Below are positions 11,182 through 20,779 of a stretch of DNA of 63,235 nucleotides, one piece after another. The notes under the pieces were generated by a model that saw only the letters and a program-made list of their open reading frames with translations, did not search any database and was not told where the DNA came from. The position numbers and the translations under genes are program-made. Origin of the DNA: Betaproteobacteria bacterium (GTDB lineage: Bacteria > Pseudomonadota > Gammaproteobacteria > Burkholderiales > Rhodocyclaceae); the NCBI GenBank assembly GCA_016208425.1, contig JACQYA010000031.1:1-63235 (forward strand), written 5' to 3'. Each line of letters opens with the position of its first letter. The first letter of the stretch is position 1.

Positions 11182-12045
11182 ATGCCCCCCAACGACTGCG
11201 TACAACGCTTCCTGCTCGACGATCTGGACATCCGTGGCGCCGTCGTCCGCCTGGGCCCGGTCTGGCAAAAGATGCTGGCCGGCCGCGCCTATCCGCTCCC
11301 CGTCGTCCAACTGCTCGGCGAAATCGGCGCCACGACGCTGCTCGTCGGCTGCAACCTCAAGCAGCCGGGCCGGCTGACCGTCCAGTTGCGCGGCAGCGGC
11401 CCGGTATCGCTGCTGGTGATCGACTGCGACGAGCGCCTGCACATTCGCGGCATGGCCAAGTGCGACAACGCGGTCGCTGCCGACCCGGCGGCCAGCTCGG
11501 CGCCCGATCTGCTCGGCCACGGCCAGTTGCTGCTGTCGCTCGGCATGCCGTCGATGCGCGAGCCTTACCGGAGCGTCGTCCCGCTCGACGGCGAGAGCAT
11601 CGCGGAAATTTTCGAGCACTATCTGAGGCAGTCCGAACAACTGCCCTCACGCCTTTTCCTCGCCGCTTCGGAAACGGGTGCCGCCGGCCTCTTTTTGCAG
11701 AAGCTGCCGGCCGCCGATCGCCGCGACGCCGACGGCTGGTCGCGCATCGAGGCGCTGGCGGCTACCGTGAAGCCCGGCGAACTGCTGTCGCTGGGCAGCG
11801 AAGAACTGCTCGCCCGCCTCTTCAACGAAGAAACCGTCCGCGTATTCGCCGCACAGGAAGTCGTCCACGACTGCCCGGAAAACCGCGAAAAAATGGGCGA
11901 CATGCTGCGCTCGCTCGGCCGGGCGGAAGTCGATGCGCTGCTCGAAGAGCACGGCGAAGTGGTCATCAAGGACGACATCTGCAACCGCGAGTACCGCTTC
12001 GCCGCCGACGAGATCGGCGCGCTGTTCGGCGCCACCGCGCATTGA
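11182..12045 (+). CDS. hslO: Hsp33 family redox-regulated chaperone
   Basis: Cytoplasmic holdase of 287 residues, recognisable through its N-terminal domain (RFLLDDLDIRGAVVRLG, the GQL-type segment in LLGHGQLLLSLGM) and the C-terminal arrangement MLRSLGRAEVDALLEEHG. Canonical Hsp33 is activated by oxidation of four zinc-binding Cys in CxC and CxxC. Here only one Cys of each pair is visible: C231 in VVHDCPENREKM and C267 in IKDDICNREYRF; the partners are replaced by His/Asp. The redox switch is therefore altered or absent, although His and Asp could still bind a metal. Single gene, convergent with the oxidoreductase that follows. Confidence 0.88.
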   Translation: MPPNDCVQRFLLDDLDIRGAVVRLGPVWQKMLAGRAYPLPVVQLLGEIGATTLLVGCNLKQPGRLTVQLRGSGPVSLLVIDCDERLHIRGMAKCDNAVAADPAASSAPDLLGHGQLLLSLGMPSMREPYRSVVPLDGESIAEIFEHYLRQSEQLPSRLFLAASETGAAGLFLQKLPAADRRDADGWSRIEALAATVKPGELLSLGSEELLARLFNEETVRVFAAQEVVHDCPENREKMGDMLRSLGRAEVDALLEEHGEVVIKDDICNREYRFAADEIGALFGATAH

Positions 12046-12051
12046 CCCGGA

Positions 12052-13482
12052 CTACAGCACTTTCCCCGGATTCATCAAACCGCGCGGATCGAGCGCCCGT
12101 TTTACCGCGCGCATCATATCCATCTCGACCGGCGATTTGTAGTGCGGCAGCTCGTCGCGTTTGAGCTGGCCGATGCCGTGTTCGGCGCTGATGCTGCCGC
12201 CGAGTTCGTGCACCAGGTCGTAGACGATGCGGTTCGCCGCCGGTTGCGCGGCGATGAAGGCGCCGTTGGCGCCCGCCCGGGATTTCGACTGGTTGTAGTG
12301 CAGGTTGCCGTCGCCGATATGGCCGAAAGCGACGATGCGGATCTCGGGGAATGCGCGTTCCAGCGCGCTGCCGGCCCGTTCGAGAAACTCGGGAATGCGC
12401 GAGATCGGCAGCGACACGTCGTGCTTGATGCTCAAGCCTTCGATCTTCTGCGCCGCACCGATGTTCTCGCGCAAAGCCCACAGGCGCTTGGCCTGCTCCA
12501 GATTGTGCGCCAGCGCCGCGTCGGCGATGGTGCCGCGCTCCAGCGCGGCACCGAGAAACGCTTGCAGCGCGCCGCGCAGATCGCGCGCTTCGCCCATCTC
12601 GTAAGCCCCTCCGCCGCCCGACAGCTCGACGAGCAGATGCCAGGGGCTGTCGGCCAGAGGCGGCCGGGCGCCGGGAACGTGTTTGACGACGATCCCCAAC
12701 GCCACGCCGGAAACCAGCTCGCAGGCGGTCAGCGCCGGCCCGAACGCGGCTTGCAGGTCGCCGAGCAGCGCCACGGCGGCGGCCGGCGAAGCGAGCGCCA
12801 ACCAGGCCGTGGCGCTCGCCCGCGGCGGGGGAAACAGTTTTAGCACGGCCGCCGTTATGATGCCCAGCGTGCCTTCGGCGCCGATGAACAGGTGTTTCAG
12901 ATCGTAGCCGGTATTGTCCTTGCGCAAGCCGCGCAGGCCGTCCCAGACCGCGCCGTCGGGCAGCACCGCTTCCAGGCCCAGCGCCAGTTCGCGCGTGTTG
13001 CCGTAACGCAGCACGTGCACCCCGCCGGCATTGGTCGACAGGTTGCCGCCGATCTGGCAACTGCCTTCCGACGCGAGCGACAGCGGAAACAGCCGCCCGG
13101 CCTGCGCCGCCGCCGCCTGCACGCTCGCCAGCAGGCAGCCGGCCTCGACGGTGATCGTGTTGTTGGCCGGGTCGATGGCGCGGATGCGGTTCAGGCGCGC
13201 GACGCCGACAACCACCGCGTCGCCGCTCGTGTCGGGCGTCGCGCCGCCGCACAGGCCGGTATTGCCGCCTTGCGGCACGATGGGGATACCGGCCTGCGCG
13301 CAAACGCGCACCACGGCCGCCAGCTCGCCGACATCGGCCGGGCGCACCACGCAGCGCGCGGCGCCGCGATAGCGGCCGCGCCAGTCGGTGAGGCACGGCG
13401 CCATTTCCCCGTCGGCAGAAATGACATTCGCGGCGCCGACCAGCGCGCCCAGCTGTTCGATCAAGTCCGGTGTTCGGGTCAT
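12052..13482 (-). CDS. FAD-binding D-2-hydroxyacid dehydrogenase (GlcD/D2HGDH-like)
   Basis: Vanillyl-alcohol-oxidase-type flavoenzyme of 476 residues. The FAD-binding half shows [16 protein letters not shown] and [21 protein letters not shown]; the C-terminal substrate half shows the metal-binding [11 protein letters not shown] and [21 protein letters not shown], ending [12 protein letters not shown]. This layout fits enzymes oxidising D-2-hydroxyglutarate or D-lactate. It is a soluble single-subunit type, unlike the glcDEF set at 50437. I start at the ATG at 13482 ([12 protein letters not shown]); an upstream in-frame extension lacks family similarity and would occupy the lysS promoter region. 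Divergent from lysS with about 96 bases between. The exact substrate is uncertain. Confidence 0.88.
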   Translation of the reverse strand: MTRTPDLIEQLGALVGAANVISADGEMAPCLTDWRGRYRGAARCVVRPADVGELAAVVRVCAQAGIPIVPQGGNTGLCGGATPDTSGDAVVVGVARLNRIRAIDPANNTITVEAGCLLASVQAAAAQAGRLFPLSLASEGSCQIGGNLSTNAGGVHVLRYGNTRELALGLEAVLPDGAVWDGLRGLRKDNTGYDLKHLFIGAEGTLGIITAAVLKLFPPPRASATAWLALASPAAAVALLGDLQAAFGPALTACELVSGVALGIVVKHVPGARPPLADSPWHLLVELSGGGGAYEMGEARDLRGALQAFLGAALERGTIADAALAHNLEQAKRLWALRENIGAAQKIEGLSIKHDVSLPISRIPEFLERAGSALERAFPEIRIVAFGHIGDGNLHYNQSKSRAGANGAFIAAQPAANRIVYDLVHELGGSISAEHGIGQLKRDELPHYKSPVEMDMMRAVKRALDPRGLMNPGKVL

Positions 13483-13578
13483 ACAAGGGGCACCAGGCAG
13501 TTCCTGATAGAATGGCACGGTACGGAGTGTACAAAATCCCGACGCGAACGCATACAAGCTTTTTCACTTGAAACCATC

Positions 13579-15108
13579 ATGACCGAACCCTCCGATAATT
13601 CAAGCGCCACCGCAGCTCCCCATCAAGACGAAAACCACATTGTCGCCGAACGCCGCGCCAAGCTCGCCGGATGGCGCGCGGGCGGCAAAGCCTACCCGAA
13701 CGATTTTTCGCGCGAAAACACTGCCGGCAAGATCGACGAGATCTACAGCGCGAAATCCGGCGAGGAACTGGAAGCCGCGCCGGCCGAAGTCAAGGTCGCC
13801 GGACGCATCATGCTCAAGCGCGTGATGGGCAAGGCGTCTTTCGCGACGATCCAGGATCTCTCCGGCCGCATCCAGCTTTACGTCGCGCGCGACGAAGTCA
13901 ACAAAACCGGCGAAGAAACCTACACCGCCTTCAAGCACTGGGATCTGGGCGACATCGTCGGCGCGGTCGGCACGCTGTTCCGCACCAAGACCGGCGAGCT
14001 GACGATCAAGTGCTCGGAAATCCGCCTGCTCGCCAAATCGTTGCGCCCGCTGCCGGAAAAGTTCCACGGCCTGACCGACCAGGAACAGAAGTACCGCATG
14101 CGCTACCTCGACCTGATTACCAACGAGCAATCGCGCTTCACCTTCGTCGCGCGCAGCCGCATGGTGCAGTCGATCCGCAACTACATGATCGGCCACGGCT
14201 TCCTCGAAGTCGAAACGCCGATGATGCACCCCATCCCCGGCGGCGCATCGGCCAAACCGTTCAAGACGCACCACAATGCGCTGGACATGGAGCTTTACCT
14301 GCGCATCGCGCCCGAGCTGTACCTGAAACGGCTGGTCGTCGGCGGTTTCGAGAAGGTGTTCGAGGTCAACCGCAACTTCCGCAACGAAGGCATCAGCCCG
14401 CGCCACAACCCCGAATTCACGATGATGGAGTTCTACGAGGCGTACACCGAATACCGCAAGCTGATGGACTTCACCGAAGGCCTGCTGCGCCACGCCGCGC
14501 GCGAGGCGCTGGGCACCGAGGTATTCGAGTACCAGGGCCGCACGCTCGACCTCTCCAAGCCGTTTGCCCGCCTGACCATCGTCGGCGCGATCCGCCGATA
14601 CCACCCCGGCTACACCGTCGCCCAACTGACCGACGCCGCCTGGCTGAAAGACGCGCTGGGCGCGATGAAAGCCGACGTTCGCGCCGGTGCCGGCCTCGGC
14701 ACGCTGCAGCTGCTGATGTTCGAGGAAACCACCGAGGCCGAGCTGTGGGAGCCGACTTTCATCGTCGACTACCCGGCCGAAGTCAGCCCGCTCGCCCGGC
14801 GCAGCGACAGCAACCCGGATATCACCGAGCGCTTCGAGCTGTTCATCGTCGGCCGCGAGATCGCCAACGGCTTTTCCGAGCTGAATGACCCGGAAGACCA
14901 GGCCGCCCGCTTCCAGGAGCAGGCGAAAGCCAAGGACGCCGGCGACGAAGAGGCGATGTACTACGACGCCGACTACATCCGCGCGCTGGAATACGGCCTG
15001 CCGCCGACCGGCGGCTGCGGCATCGGCATCGACCGGCTGGTGATGCTGCTGACCGACAGCGCCAATATCCGGGACGTGATCCTGTTCCCGCAGATGCGCC
15101 CCGAATGA
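13579..15108 (+). CDS. lysS: Lysyl-tRNA synthetase, class II
   Basis: Charges tRNA-Lys with lysine in the cytoplasm. The 509-residue product has an N-terminal OB-fold anticodon-binding domain (about 65-160, [14 protein letters not shown]) and the class II catalytic core: motif 1 near [14 protein letters not shown], motif 2 [20 protein letters not shown], motif 3 [16 protein letters not shown] close to the C-terminus (ending LFPQMRPE). Length is normal. The ATG at 13579 is the first Met of the conserved region. It is divergent from the flavoenzyme and followed 67 bases later by mnmC, which modifies U34 of tRNAs including tRNA-Lys, so the two may be functionally linked. Confidence 0.97.
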   Translation: MTEPSDNSSATAAPHQDENHIVAERRAKLAGWRAGGKAYPNDFSRENTAGKIDEIYSAKSGEELEAAPAEVKVAGRIMLKRVMGKASFATIQDLSGRIQLYVARDEVNKTGEETYTAFKHWDLGDIVGAVGTLFRTKTGELTIKCSEIRLLAKSLRPLPEKFHGLTDQEQKYRMRYLDLITNEQSRFTFVARSRMVQSIRNYMIGHGFLEVETPMMHPIPGGASAKPFKTHHNALDMELYLRIAPELYLKRLVVGGFEKVFEVNRNFRNEGISPRHNPEFTMMEFYEAYTEYRKLMDFTEGLLRHAAREALGTEVFEYQGRTLDLSKPFARLTIVGAIRRYHPGYTVAQLTDAAWLKDALGAMKADVRAGAGLGTLQLLMFEETTEAELWEPTFIVDYPAEVSPLARRSDSNPDITERFELFIVGREIANGFSELNDPEDQAARFQEQAKAKDAGDEEAMYYDADYIRALEYGLPPTGGCGIGIDRLVMLLTDSANIRDVILFPQMRPE

Positions 15109-15117
15109 GGGCGCTGC

Positions 15118-15178
15118 CATTCCTGGGCAGGCCGGAACCCGTTGGAGCACCCCGGGGTTCCGGGTCTGACCAGGAATG
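15118..15178 (+). repeat. Hairpin between lysS and mnmC that contains the mnmC start
   Basis: Outer arms CATTCCTGG (15118-15126) and CCAGGAATG (15170-15178) and inner arms CCGGAACCC (15132-15140) and GGGTTCCGG (15155-15163) form one long imperfect hairpin. The right outer arm holds AGGA and the ATG of mnmC at 15176, so folding would hide the initiation site. There is no U-tract, so a classical terminator is unlikely. Confidence 0.7.
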
Positions 15179-17125
15179 ACGGCGCACTTTGTGCCGCTGC
15201 AACCCGCCCCCCTCACCTTCTCCGCCGACGGCACACCGTATTCCGAAACCTACGGCGAGGCGTATCACACGCGCACCGGCGGCCTCGGACAGGCGCAGCA
15301 TGTTTTCCTCGGCGGCAACGGCCTGCCGGGCCGCTGGCAGGGGCGCGAGCGTTTTGTCGTGGTCGAGACGGGCTTTGGCCTCGGCCTGAACTTTCTGGCG
15401 ACTTGGGCGGCGTGGAAAAATGACCCGCTGCGTTGCGCGCAACTCCATTTCGTTTCGGTGGAAAAGCACCCCTTTACCGCCAAAGATCTGGCCAAGGTTT
15501 ACCAAGACCGGGCGCTCGCCGCGCTAGCGCCTTTCGCCGCGCAACTGCAAGCCCGATGGCCGGCGCTGGTGCCGGGATTCCACCGGCTGCATTTCGACGG
15601 CGGGCGCGTCGCGCTGACGCTGGTTCTCGGCGATGCGACCACCCGGTTGTCGCAGTTGGAGGCGCGGGGCGACGCCTTCTACCTCGACGGCTTCTCGCCC
15701 GCAAAAAACCCCGATCTATGGGCGCCCGAGCTGTGCGCCACGCTCTCCCGCATCGCCGCGCCGGGCGCCACGCTGGCCACCTGGTCGGTCGCCTCCGGCA
15801 TGCGCGAAAGCCTGGCGGCCTGCGGCTGGTCGCTGGACAAAGTTCGCGGCTACGCCGGCAAGCGCGACATGCTGCGCGGCCGCTGGCCGGGAGCGGCGCG
15901 GGCCGAACCCGGCCGGCGCGAGCGGGAAAAGCGCGCCATCGTGATCGGTGCCGGCATTGCCGGCACCAGCGCCGCCGAACGCCTGGCGGCGCGCGGCTGG
16001 AGCATCTGCTTGATCGACCGCGCGCCGTCGGCCGGCCGGGGCGCCTCGGGCAACCTCGCCGGCGTCTTCCGCCCGCTGCCATCGCTCGACGACAACCGGC
16101 TGGCGCGCCTGACCCGCGCCTGCTTTCTCTATGCCCGCCGGCATTTCGCGCAACTGGTGGACGAGGGGCTGCCGCTGCGCTGGGAAACGACCGGCGTCCT
16201 GCACCTGGCGCGCGACGACGCGCACGGGTCGACGCAAAAGCGCGTCGTCGAAACCTGGCAACCGCCCGGCGACTACTTGCGCTACGTCGGGCGCGAAACG
16301 GCGCAACAGCTCGCCGGCTGGCCGGTCGCCGCCGGCGGCTGGTGGTTCCCCGGCGGCGCCTGGGTGGAACCACCGTCCCTCTGCCACGCCAACCTGGCGC
16401 GCCACGGCGCCCGGATCCGCCCGCACTTTGCGCGCGAGGTGGAAAGCATCGAACGCCGCGACGGGCGGTGGCACGCTTGCGACGCTGCCGGAGATACCAT
16501 CGCCACCGCGCCGGTATTGATCCTCGCCAACGCCGCCGACGCCAAACGCTTCGCCCCGGCGGCCTATCTGCCGCTGCGCGCCGCGCGCGGCCAGGTGTCG
16601 CACTTGCCGTCCGCGGCCGGCCAGGCGCCGCAAGTGGTCGTCTGCCGCCTCGGCTACGTGACGCCCGCCATCGACGGCGTGCGCTGCGCCGGCGCGACCT
16701 TTTCCGTGGGCGACGCGGAAACGGCGCCCCGCCCCGCAGAACACGCGGAGAATCTCGCCAAGCTCGAATTCATGCTGCCCGGCTACGGCGCAAAATCGCC
16801 CGTCCCGCTCGACCCGCAAACGCTGGACGGGCGCGTCGGCTTCCGCCCGGCGTCGCCCGACCGGCTGCCGATGATCGGCGCCGTCGCCGACGCGAGCGCG
16901 GTCGATCCCGCCCTGCCCTCGCGGCCGCTGAAGGACATTCCCCGTATCCCCGGCCTGTATCTGATCGACGGTTTCGGCGCGCGCGGCATTGTCTGGTCGG
17001 CGCTGGCCGGCGAATTGCTGGCCGGCCTGATCGAGGGTGAACCGTTGCCGCTGGAAGCGGAACTTGCCGCAGCGGTCGACCCGGCGCGCTTTCTCTTGCG
17101 CGGTAAAAACAGGCGTATCGCGTAG
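15176..17125 (+). CDS. mnmC: Bifunctional tRNA U34 modification enzyme MnmC (methyltransferase and FAD oxidoreductase)
   Basis: Final steps of mnm5s2U34 synthesis: the FAD domain removes the carboxymethyl group from cmnm5s2U34 and the methyltransferase domain methylates the resulting nm5s2U34. The 649-residue protein has the methyltransferase domain first (about 1-240; ETGFGLGLNFLATW, FYLDGFSPAKNPDLW) and then a DAO-type FAD domain (about 255-640; IVIGAGIAGTSAAERLAARG, GRVGFRPASPDRLPMIG, GFGARGIVWSALAGELLA). Length and order match the family. The ATG at 15176 lies inside a hairpin and is only one base from AGGA. The window also encodes MnmH (29471), another U34-modifying enzyme. Confidence 0.95.
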   Translation: MTAHFVPLQPAPLTFSADGTPYSETYGEAYHTRTGGLGQAQHVFLGGNGLPGRWQGRERFVVVETGFGLGLNFLATWAAWKNDPLRCAQLHFVSVEKHPFTAKDLAKVYQDRALAALAPFAAQLQARWPALVPGFHRLHFDGGRVALTLVLGDATTRLSQLEARGDAFYLDGFSPAKNPDLWAPELCATLSRIAAPGATLATWSVASGMRESLAACGWSLDKVRGYAGKRDMLRGRWPGAARAEPGRREREKRAIVIGAGIAGTSAAERLAARGWSICLIDRAPSAGRGASGNLAGVFRPLPSLDDNRLARLTRACFLYARRHFAQLVDEGLPLRWETTGVLHLARDDAHGSTQKRVVETWQPPGDYLRYVGRETAQQLAGWPVAAGGWWFPGGAWVEPPSLCHANLARHGARIRPHFAREVESIERRDGRWHACDAAGDTIATAPVLILANAADAKRFAPAAYLPLRAARGQVSHLPSAAGQAPQVVVCRLGYVTPAIDGVRCAGATFSVGDAETAPRPAEHAENLAKLEFMLPGYGAKSPVPLDPQTLDGRVGFRPASPDRLPMIGAVADASAVDPALPSRPLKDIPRIPGLYLIDGFGARGIVWSALAGELLAGLIEGEPLPLEAELAAAVDPARFLLRGKNRRIA

Positions 17126-17128
17126 ACG

Positions 17129-17215
17129 CCGTTATTCCAACCCGCGATAGGATAGAAAAGTGGGGAAATCCCGCCCCTACAAAATCACGGCTTCTTTCGC
17201 GGGTTGAAATGACGG
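17129..17215. repeat. Imperfect 19-bp inverted repeat after mnmC
   Basis: Left arm 17129-17147 (CCGTTATTCCAACCCGCGA) and right arm 17197-17215 match as reverse complements with two mismatches and enclose about 49 bases. It lies between the convergent mnmC and the hydrogen-sensing kinase gene. The TTATTCCAA ends recall the outer arms of the element at 35078-35207. Confidence 0.6.
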
Positions 17216-17293
17216 GCCGAAGGGGCTTTCCGGCAGGAGGGTTTCGGCGCGCCGGGCGGAATCCCCCGCAAGAACCCGACCACCCGGAACGTG

Positions 17294-18748
17294 TCAAGGC
17301 CGTGGCCCCGCGGGTTCCGCCCCGTTATCCACGGACTGGATCGGCACCCTGACGGTGAAGGTCGCCCCCCGGCCGGGTTCGCTGGCGACCCGGATCTCGC
17401 CCCGGTGTTTCTTGACGATGTTGAACGACAGGTACAGCCCCAGGCCCGTGCCTTCGCCGACCGGCTTGGTGGTGAAAAAAGGATCAAAAATTTTCTTCAG
17501 GTGTTCCGGGGCGACGCCCTTGCCGGTGTCCGCGATCGACACGGTGACGTGGTCCGCGCCGTCGCGCGCCGTCGTGATGACGATTTTTCCCTTGTTCTCG
17601 ATGGCATGGGCGGCATTGATCAGGACGTTCATGAACACCTGATTGAGCTGGGACGGTACACAGTAGATCCTCGGCAGGTCGCCGTAGTGTTTTTCGATTT
17701 CCGCCTTGTATTTCAGCTCGCTCCACGCCACGTTGAGGGTGCTTTCGATGCCTTCGTGCAGGTTGCTCCATTCCCAGCCGATATCGCCCATGTGGGCGAA
17801 GGTTCTCAGATCCTGAACGATCTTGGTGACGCGCCGCAGGCCATCCCGCGACTCGTCGATCAAGGCGACCAGGTCGTCCTTGAGGTAATCCAGTTCCGCC
17901 TCCAGCTTGGCCTCTTCGAGAGCCTGGCGGATTTCGGGTGCAGAATCGAGAATCGCTTCCGCTTTCTCGTAGGCGCCGATCAGTTTGAGCAACTGCCGGG
18001 TATAGCTGCTCAGAGTTCCGAGGTTGGAGCTCACAAAACCGATGGGATTGTTGATTTCGTGGGCAACGCCGGCGGCAAGCTGGCCGAGCGACGCCATTTT
18101 TTCCGATTGCAGGAGCTGTTGCTGGGTCTCCTGCAAGGCGTCGAGCAGGGAGGCCAGCTCCCGGTTCTTGTCGCGCAGGGTGGCCTCGGCCGCCTTGGCT
18201 TCGGAAATGTCGGTGGCGGCCAACATCAATCCCGTCGCTTCGCCGCTTTCGTCCAGCACGGCCGAGACCGACAGCAAGACCGGAACCGGCCGGCCGCCCC
18301 TGGCGAGGTAATGCCATTCCCGATTGCGGCACGCTTGGCGCCGGGCGGCCTCGGCCAGCCCCCGCACCCCGCCGGCCGAAGCCAGCTCGTCGGGCAGGAG
18401 AAAGCCGGGCATCGCCCGTTGGTCGACCACCTCGTCGGCAGCGATGCCGAGCATCTGTTCCGAGCCCTGGTTGAACAGGCGGATGATGCCGTCGAGATCG
18501 CAGTAGATGATCGAAATCTGGGAGGCCGCGTCGAGAATGCTCTTGCGCAGGGCATTTTCCTTCTGCAGCAGACTCAATACCCGCTCGACCTCACTGAACT
18601 GCTTGATGACCAGTTCCTGGGAGAGGGCGGTCGCCTGGTTGGCGGCCCGGATGTGCTCGCGCAGGTTGCTGTTTTCCTGGCGCAGGGCGTTGACGGCCGT
18701 GCGGCCGTCCGCGCAGGAAAGCGGGAGATCGTCGTCGTCAAGCTGCAT
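17294..18748 (-). CDS. Soluble PAS-domain histidine kinase, probable hydrogen-sensing partner of the NiFe hydrogenase
   Basis: Cytoplasmic kinase of 484 residues with no membrane segment: N-terminal coiled coil (about 15-70), one PAS domain (about 75-185), a second coiled coil, HisKA with His230 in GVAHEINNPIG, and an ATPase domain (N box NVLINAAHAIENKG, DTGKGV, GTGLGLYLS). The ATG at 18748 lies within the last codons of the hydrogenase protease gene, an 11-base overlap that implies translational coupling; a TTG at 18766 is an alternative. Established H2 sensors (HupUV/HoxBC) signal through a soluble PAS kinase (HupT/HoxJ), so this is the natural reading here. No cognate response regulator is adjacent. 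Confidence 0.88.
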   Translation of the reverse strand: MQLDDDDLPLSCADGRTAVNALRQENSNLREHIRAANQATALSQELVIKQFSEVERVLSLLQKENALRKSILDAASQISIIYCDLDGIIRLFNQGSEQMLGIAADEVVDQRAMPGFLLPDELASAGGVRGLAEAARRQACRNREWHYLARGGRPVPVLLSVSAVLDESGEATGLMLAATDISEAKAAEATLRDKNRELASLLDALQETQQQLLQSEKMASLGQLAAGVAHEINNPIGFVSSNLGTLSSYTRQLLKLIGAYEKAEAILDSAPEIRQALEEAKLEAELDYLKDDLVALIDESRDGLRRVTKIVQDLRTFAHMGDIGWEWSNLHEGIESTLNVAWSELKYKAEIEKHYGDLPRIYCVPSQLNQVFMNVLINAAHAIENKGKIVITTARDGADHVTVSIADTGKGVAPEHLKKIFDPFFTTKPVGEGTGLGLYLSFNIVKKHRGEIRVASEPGRGATFTVRVPIQSVDNGAEPAGPRP

Positions 18749-19175
18749 GGTGCCGCTCTCGTGCAACCGACAAACACAGGCGGGCGAGCTCGCCTACCCG
18801 ATGGCGGCCGGCGCCAGCATCCATGCCGACCACCGCGATCCTCGGCAGGCGGTCGACAACCAGCGGCGCCGCTTGCAGGAGGTAGGCGAGGCCGCCGGCA
18901 TGATCGAAGGAAAGCCGGGGGTCTCCGGCGAATGGCTCGCGCAGCACTTGCGGGATGCCGCTTCCCGGCGCGCCATCGGAGATGAAGGTGTCGGCGAATA
19001 CCACGTTGTCTACATTCTCCATGAGCGTGAGCAAATTCAATCCCTGTAGTCCGCCATCGATCAACCCGATATCCGGGTCGATGGCTTCCCGCCGCAACGC
19101 GGCGTAGACCGCCGGCCCCACCCAGTCTCCGGGCTGGTAGGGGTTGCCGATGCAGATGATGCGGGCCCGTGTCAT
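18738..19175 (-). CDS. Hydrogenase maturation protease (HyaD/HupD family)
   Basis: Endopeptidase that trims the C-terminal extension of a NiFe large subunit after nickel insertion. The 145-residue product shows the family start IICIGNPYQPGDWVGPAVY, a conserved Glu/Asp region IDPDIGLIDGGLQGLNLL and a His-containing stretch LSFDHAGGLAYLL, where the family binds nickel. Length is normal. The ATG at 19175 lies 38 bases after the large-subunit stop; the gene then overlaps the kinase start. Its presence agrees with the C-terminal extension seen on the large subunit. The usual first conserved Glu (GNxxxxDDG-type) appears as Asp-Trp here. Confidence 0.88.
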   Translation of the reverse strand: MTRARIICIGNPYQPGDWVGPAVYAALRREAIDPDIGLIDGGLQGLNLLTLMENVDNVVFADTFISDGAPGSGIPQVLREPFAGDPRLSFDHAGGLAYLLQAAPLVVDRLPRIAVVGMDAGAGRHRVGELARLCLSVARERHHAA

Positions 19176-19213
19176 CGTTAACAGGTGCCGATTGGGTGCC
19201 GGTTCAGCACCGG

Positions 19214-20758
19214 TCAAGCACCTATTCTCAGCCCGCCGGTGCGTCCCCTGCGGTCGAAGGCATGGACGGTGCAAACCAGGCAAGGGTCGAAGGAGCGGAT
19301 GACGTGACCGGCCTCGACCGGATTGCCCTCGTCGCGGATCGGCACCCCGATCAGCGCTTCCTCCCAGGGGCCGCGCACGCCCTTGTCGTCGCGCGGCGAG
19401 CCGTTCCAGGCGGTCGGCGTGACGATCTGGTAACCGACGATGGCGCCGCGCTGCACCCGGCTCCAGTGGCCGAGTGCGCCGCGCGCCGCGTTCACCAAGC
19501 CGTAGCCTTCGCCATCGATTTTCTTCGGGGCATTGACGATGAAAGGGGCGTCGTGGCGCTCGATGAGTTCCGCCAGCCAGGCATCGATCAGGGGCAGGAG
19601 CCGTGCCGGTCGCGCCAGGCGGGCGACTTCCCGCGCCAGGGCGTTGGCGCCGTGGCCGGCTACCCAGCCGGCGAACAGCGGTTCGCCGGCGACCACGGCC
19701 TCGGCCAGCGGCCCGGTCTCGGCCGGCTCGCCGTCGTAGCGGGGCGCCTTGGCGTAGGAATAGCGCTTTCCTCCCGGCGCCTCGGGCGGCAGCGGGCGGG
19801 TCACGCCGTCGAAGGGGTGACGCAAGCCCTCGTAGCCCTCGAAATGCGACGCGCCGATGCTTTCACCGATGCGCGCCTGATCCAGCGGGGACATGGTGGC
19901 GCCGTCGGACACGCCGGCAACAAAGCTGCGCCCCGCCAGGCCGTCGTCGGCGGCGGTTTCCAGCGGGAGGTCGGCGACGCCGTAGGAGAGGAAGCGCCGG
20001 TAGCCGCCGCCCATGGCATCCAGCCCGCAGGCGCGGCCGAGGCGGACTAGCCAGCCCAGATCGCCGTCGGCGTGAGCCGGCGACTCGGCCAGCCAGACGT
20101 CCAGCGCGGCGACCGAATCGACCGCCTGCCAGCGTTCCAGCGCGCAGCCGAGAACCCGGCGTTCGTACCACTGGCGGAAACGCTGGACCAGCACGCGACA
20201 GGTGGCGAGCTCGCCGACCCGCGGCAGGTTGGTGACCCCGCCCGGCACCATAAACGACGAGTGGGGCCACTGGCCGCCGATGATGGCGATGATCTCGATG
20301 ATGCGCTTGGTCTCGCGGATCGTCTCGATGGCCGAGCTGCCGCGCAGCGGGGCGAAGCGCGAACAGGCCGTCTCGTACAACGGGTGCGGCGCGTAGACGG
20401 GGTTGGCAAAATCGACCATGAACATCAGGATCGCCTGGCGCAGGTCGCTCTGCACGGTCTCGACCAGCTTGGCCACGTTGCGCAGGCGGATGGCGTTGTC
20501 GGGCGGCACGACGCCGGCGATGACGTCGAGGCACTTGGCCGCCGAGTTCAGGTGGGTGGTCGTGCAGATGCCGCAAATGCGCGGCGTAATCACCAGAGCG
20601 TCGAGCGCGGCGCGGCCGGTGAGCATGTTTTCGAAGCCTCGGTACAGCGTGCCGGAACTCCAGGCGTCGACAATCCGCCCGCCCTCGATGGCGACGCGGA
20701 TTTCCAGGTCGCCCTCGACCCGGTTCATCGGAATTTCACAGATACGCCGTTCGCCCAT
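19214..20758 (-). CDS. NiFe hydrogenase large (catalytic) subunit, group-2-like
   Basis: Binds the NiFe(CN)2CO active site. The 514-residue protein has both cysteine motifs: RICGICTTTH near residue 60 (L1) and DPCLVCTVH near the C-terminus (L2), supplying the four Ni/Fe thiolates. After the L2 His a 15-residue tail (AFDRRGRTGG then LRIGA) remains, the substrate of the protease encoded next. Known H2 sensors of the HupV/HoxC class end at this His and need no protease; this enzyme differs. GAGGAA lies near the ATG at 20758, 21 bases after the small-subunit stop. Lack of a Tat peptide on the small subunit and absence of a membrane cytochrome point to a soluble sensory or uptake role. Confidence 0.93.
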   Translation of the reverse strand: MGERRICEIPMNRVEGDLEIRVAIEGGRIVDAWSSGTLYRGFENMLTGRAALDALVITPRICGICTTTHLNSAAKCLDVIAGVVPPDNAIRLRNVAKLVETVQSDLRQAILMFMVDFANPVYAPHPLYETACSRFAPLRGSSAIETIRETKRIIEIIAIIGGQWPHSSFMVPGGVTNLPRVGELATCRVLVQRFRQWYERRVLGCALERWQAVDSVAALDVWLAESPAHADGDLGWLVRLGRACGLDAMGGGYRRFLSYGVADLPLETAADDGLAGRSFVAGVSDGATMSPLDQARIGESIGASHFEGYEGLRHPFDGVTRPLPPEAPGGKRYSYAKAPRYDGEPAETGPLAEAVVAGEPLFAGWVAGHGANALAREVARLARPARLLPLIDAWLAELIERHDAPFIVNAPKKIDGEGYGLVNAARGALGHWSRVQRGAIVGYQIVTPTAWNGSPRDDKGVRGPWEEALIGVPIRDEGNPVEAGHVIRSFDPCLVCTVHAFDRRGRTGGLRIGA

Positions 20759-20779
20759 CTCAGTTCCTCACTCGCATGG

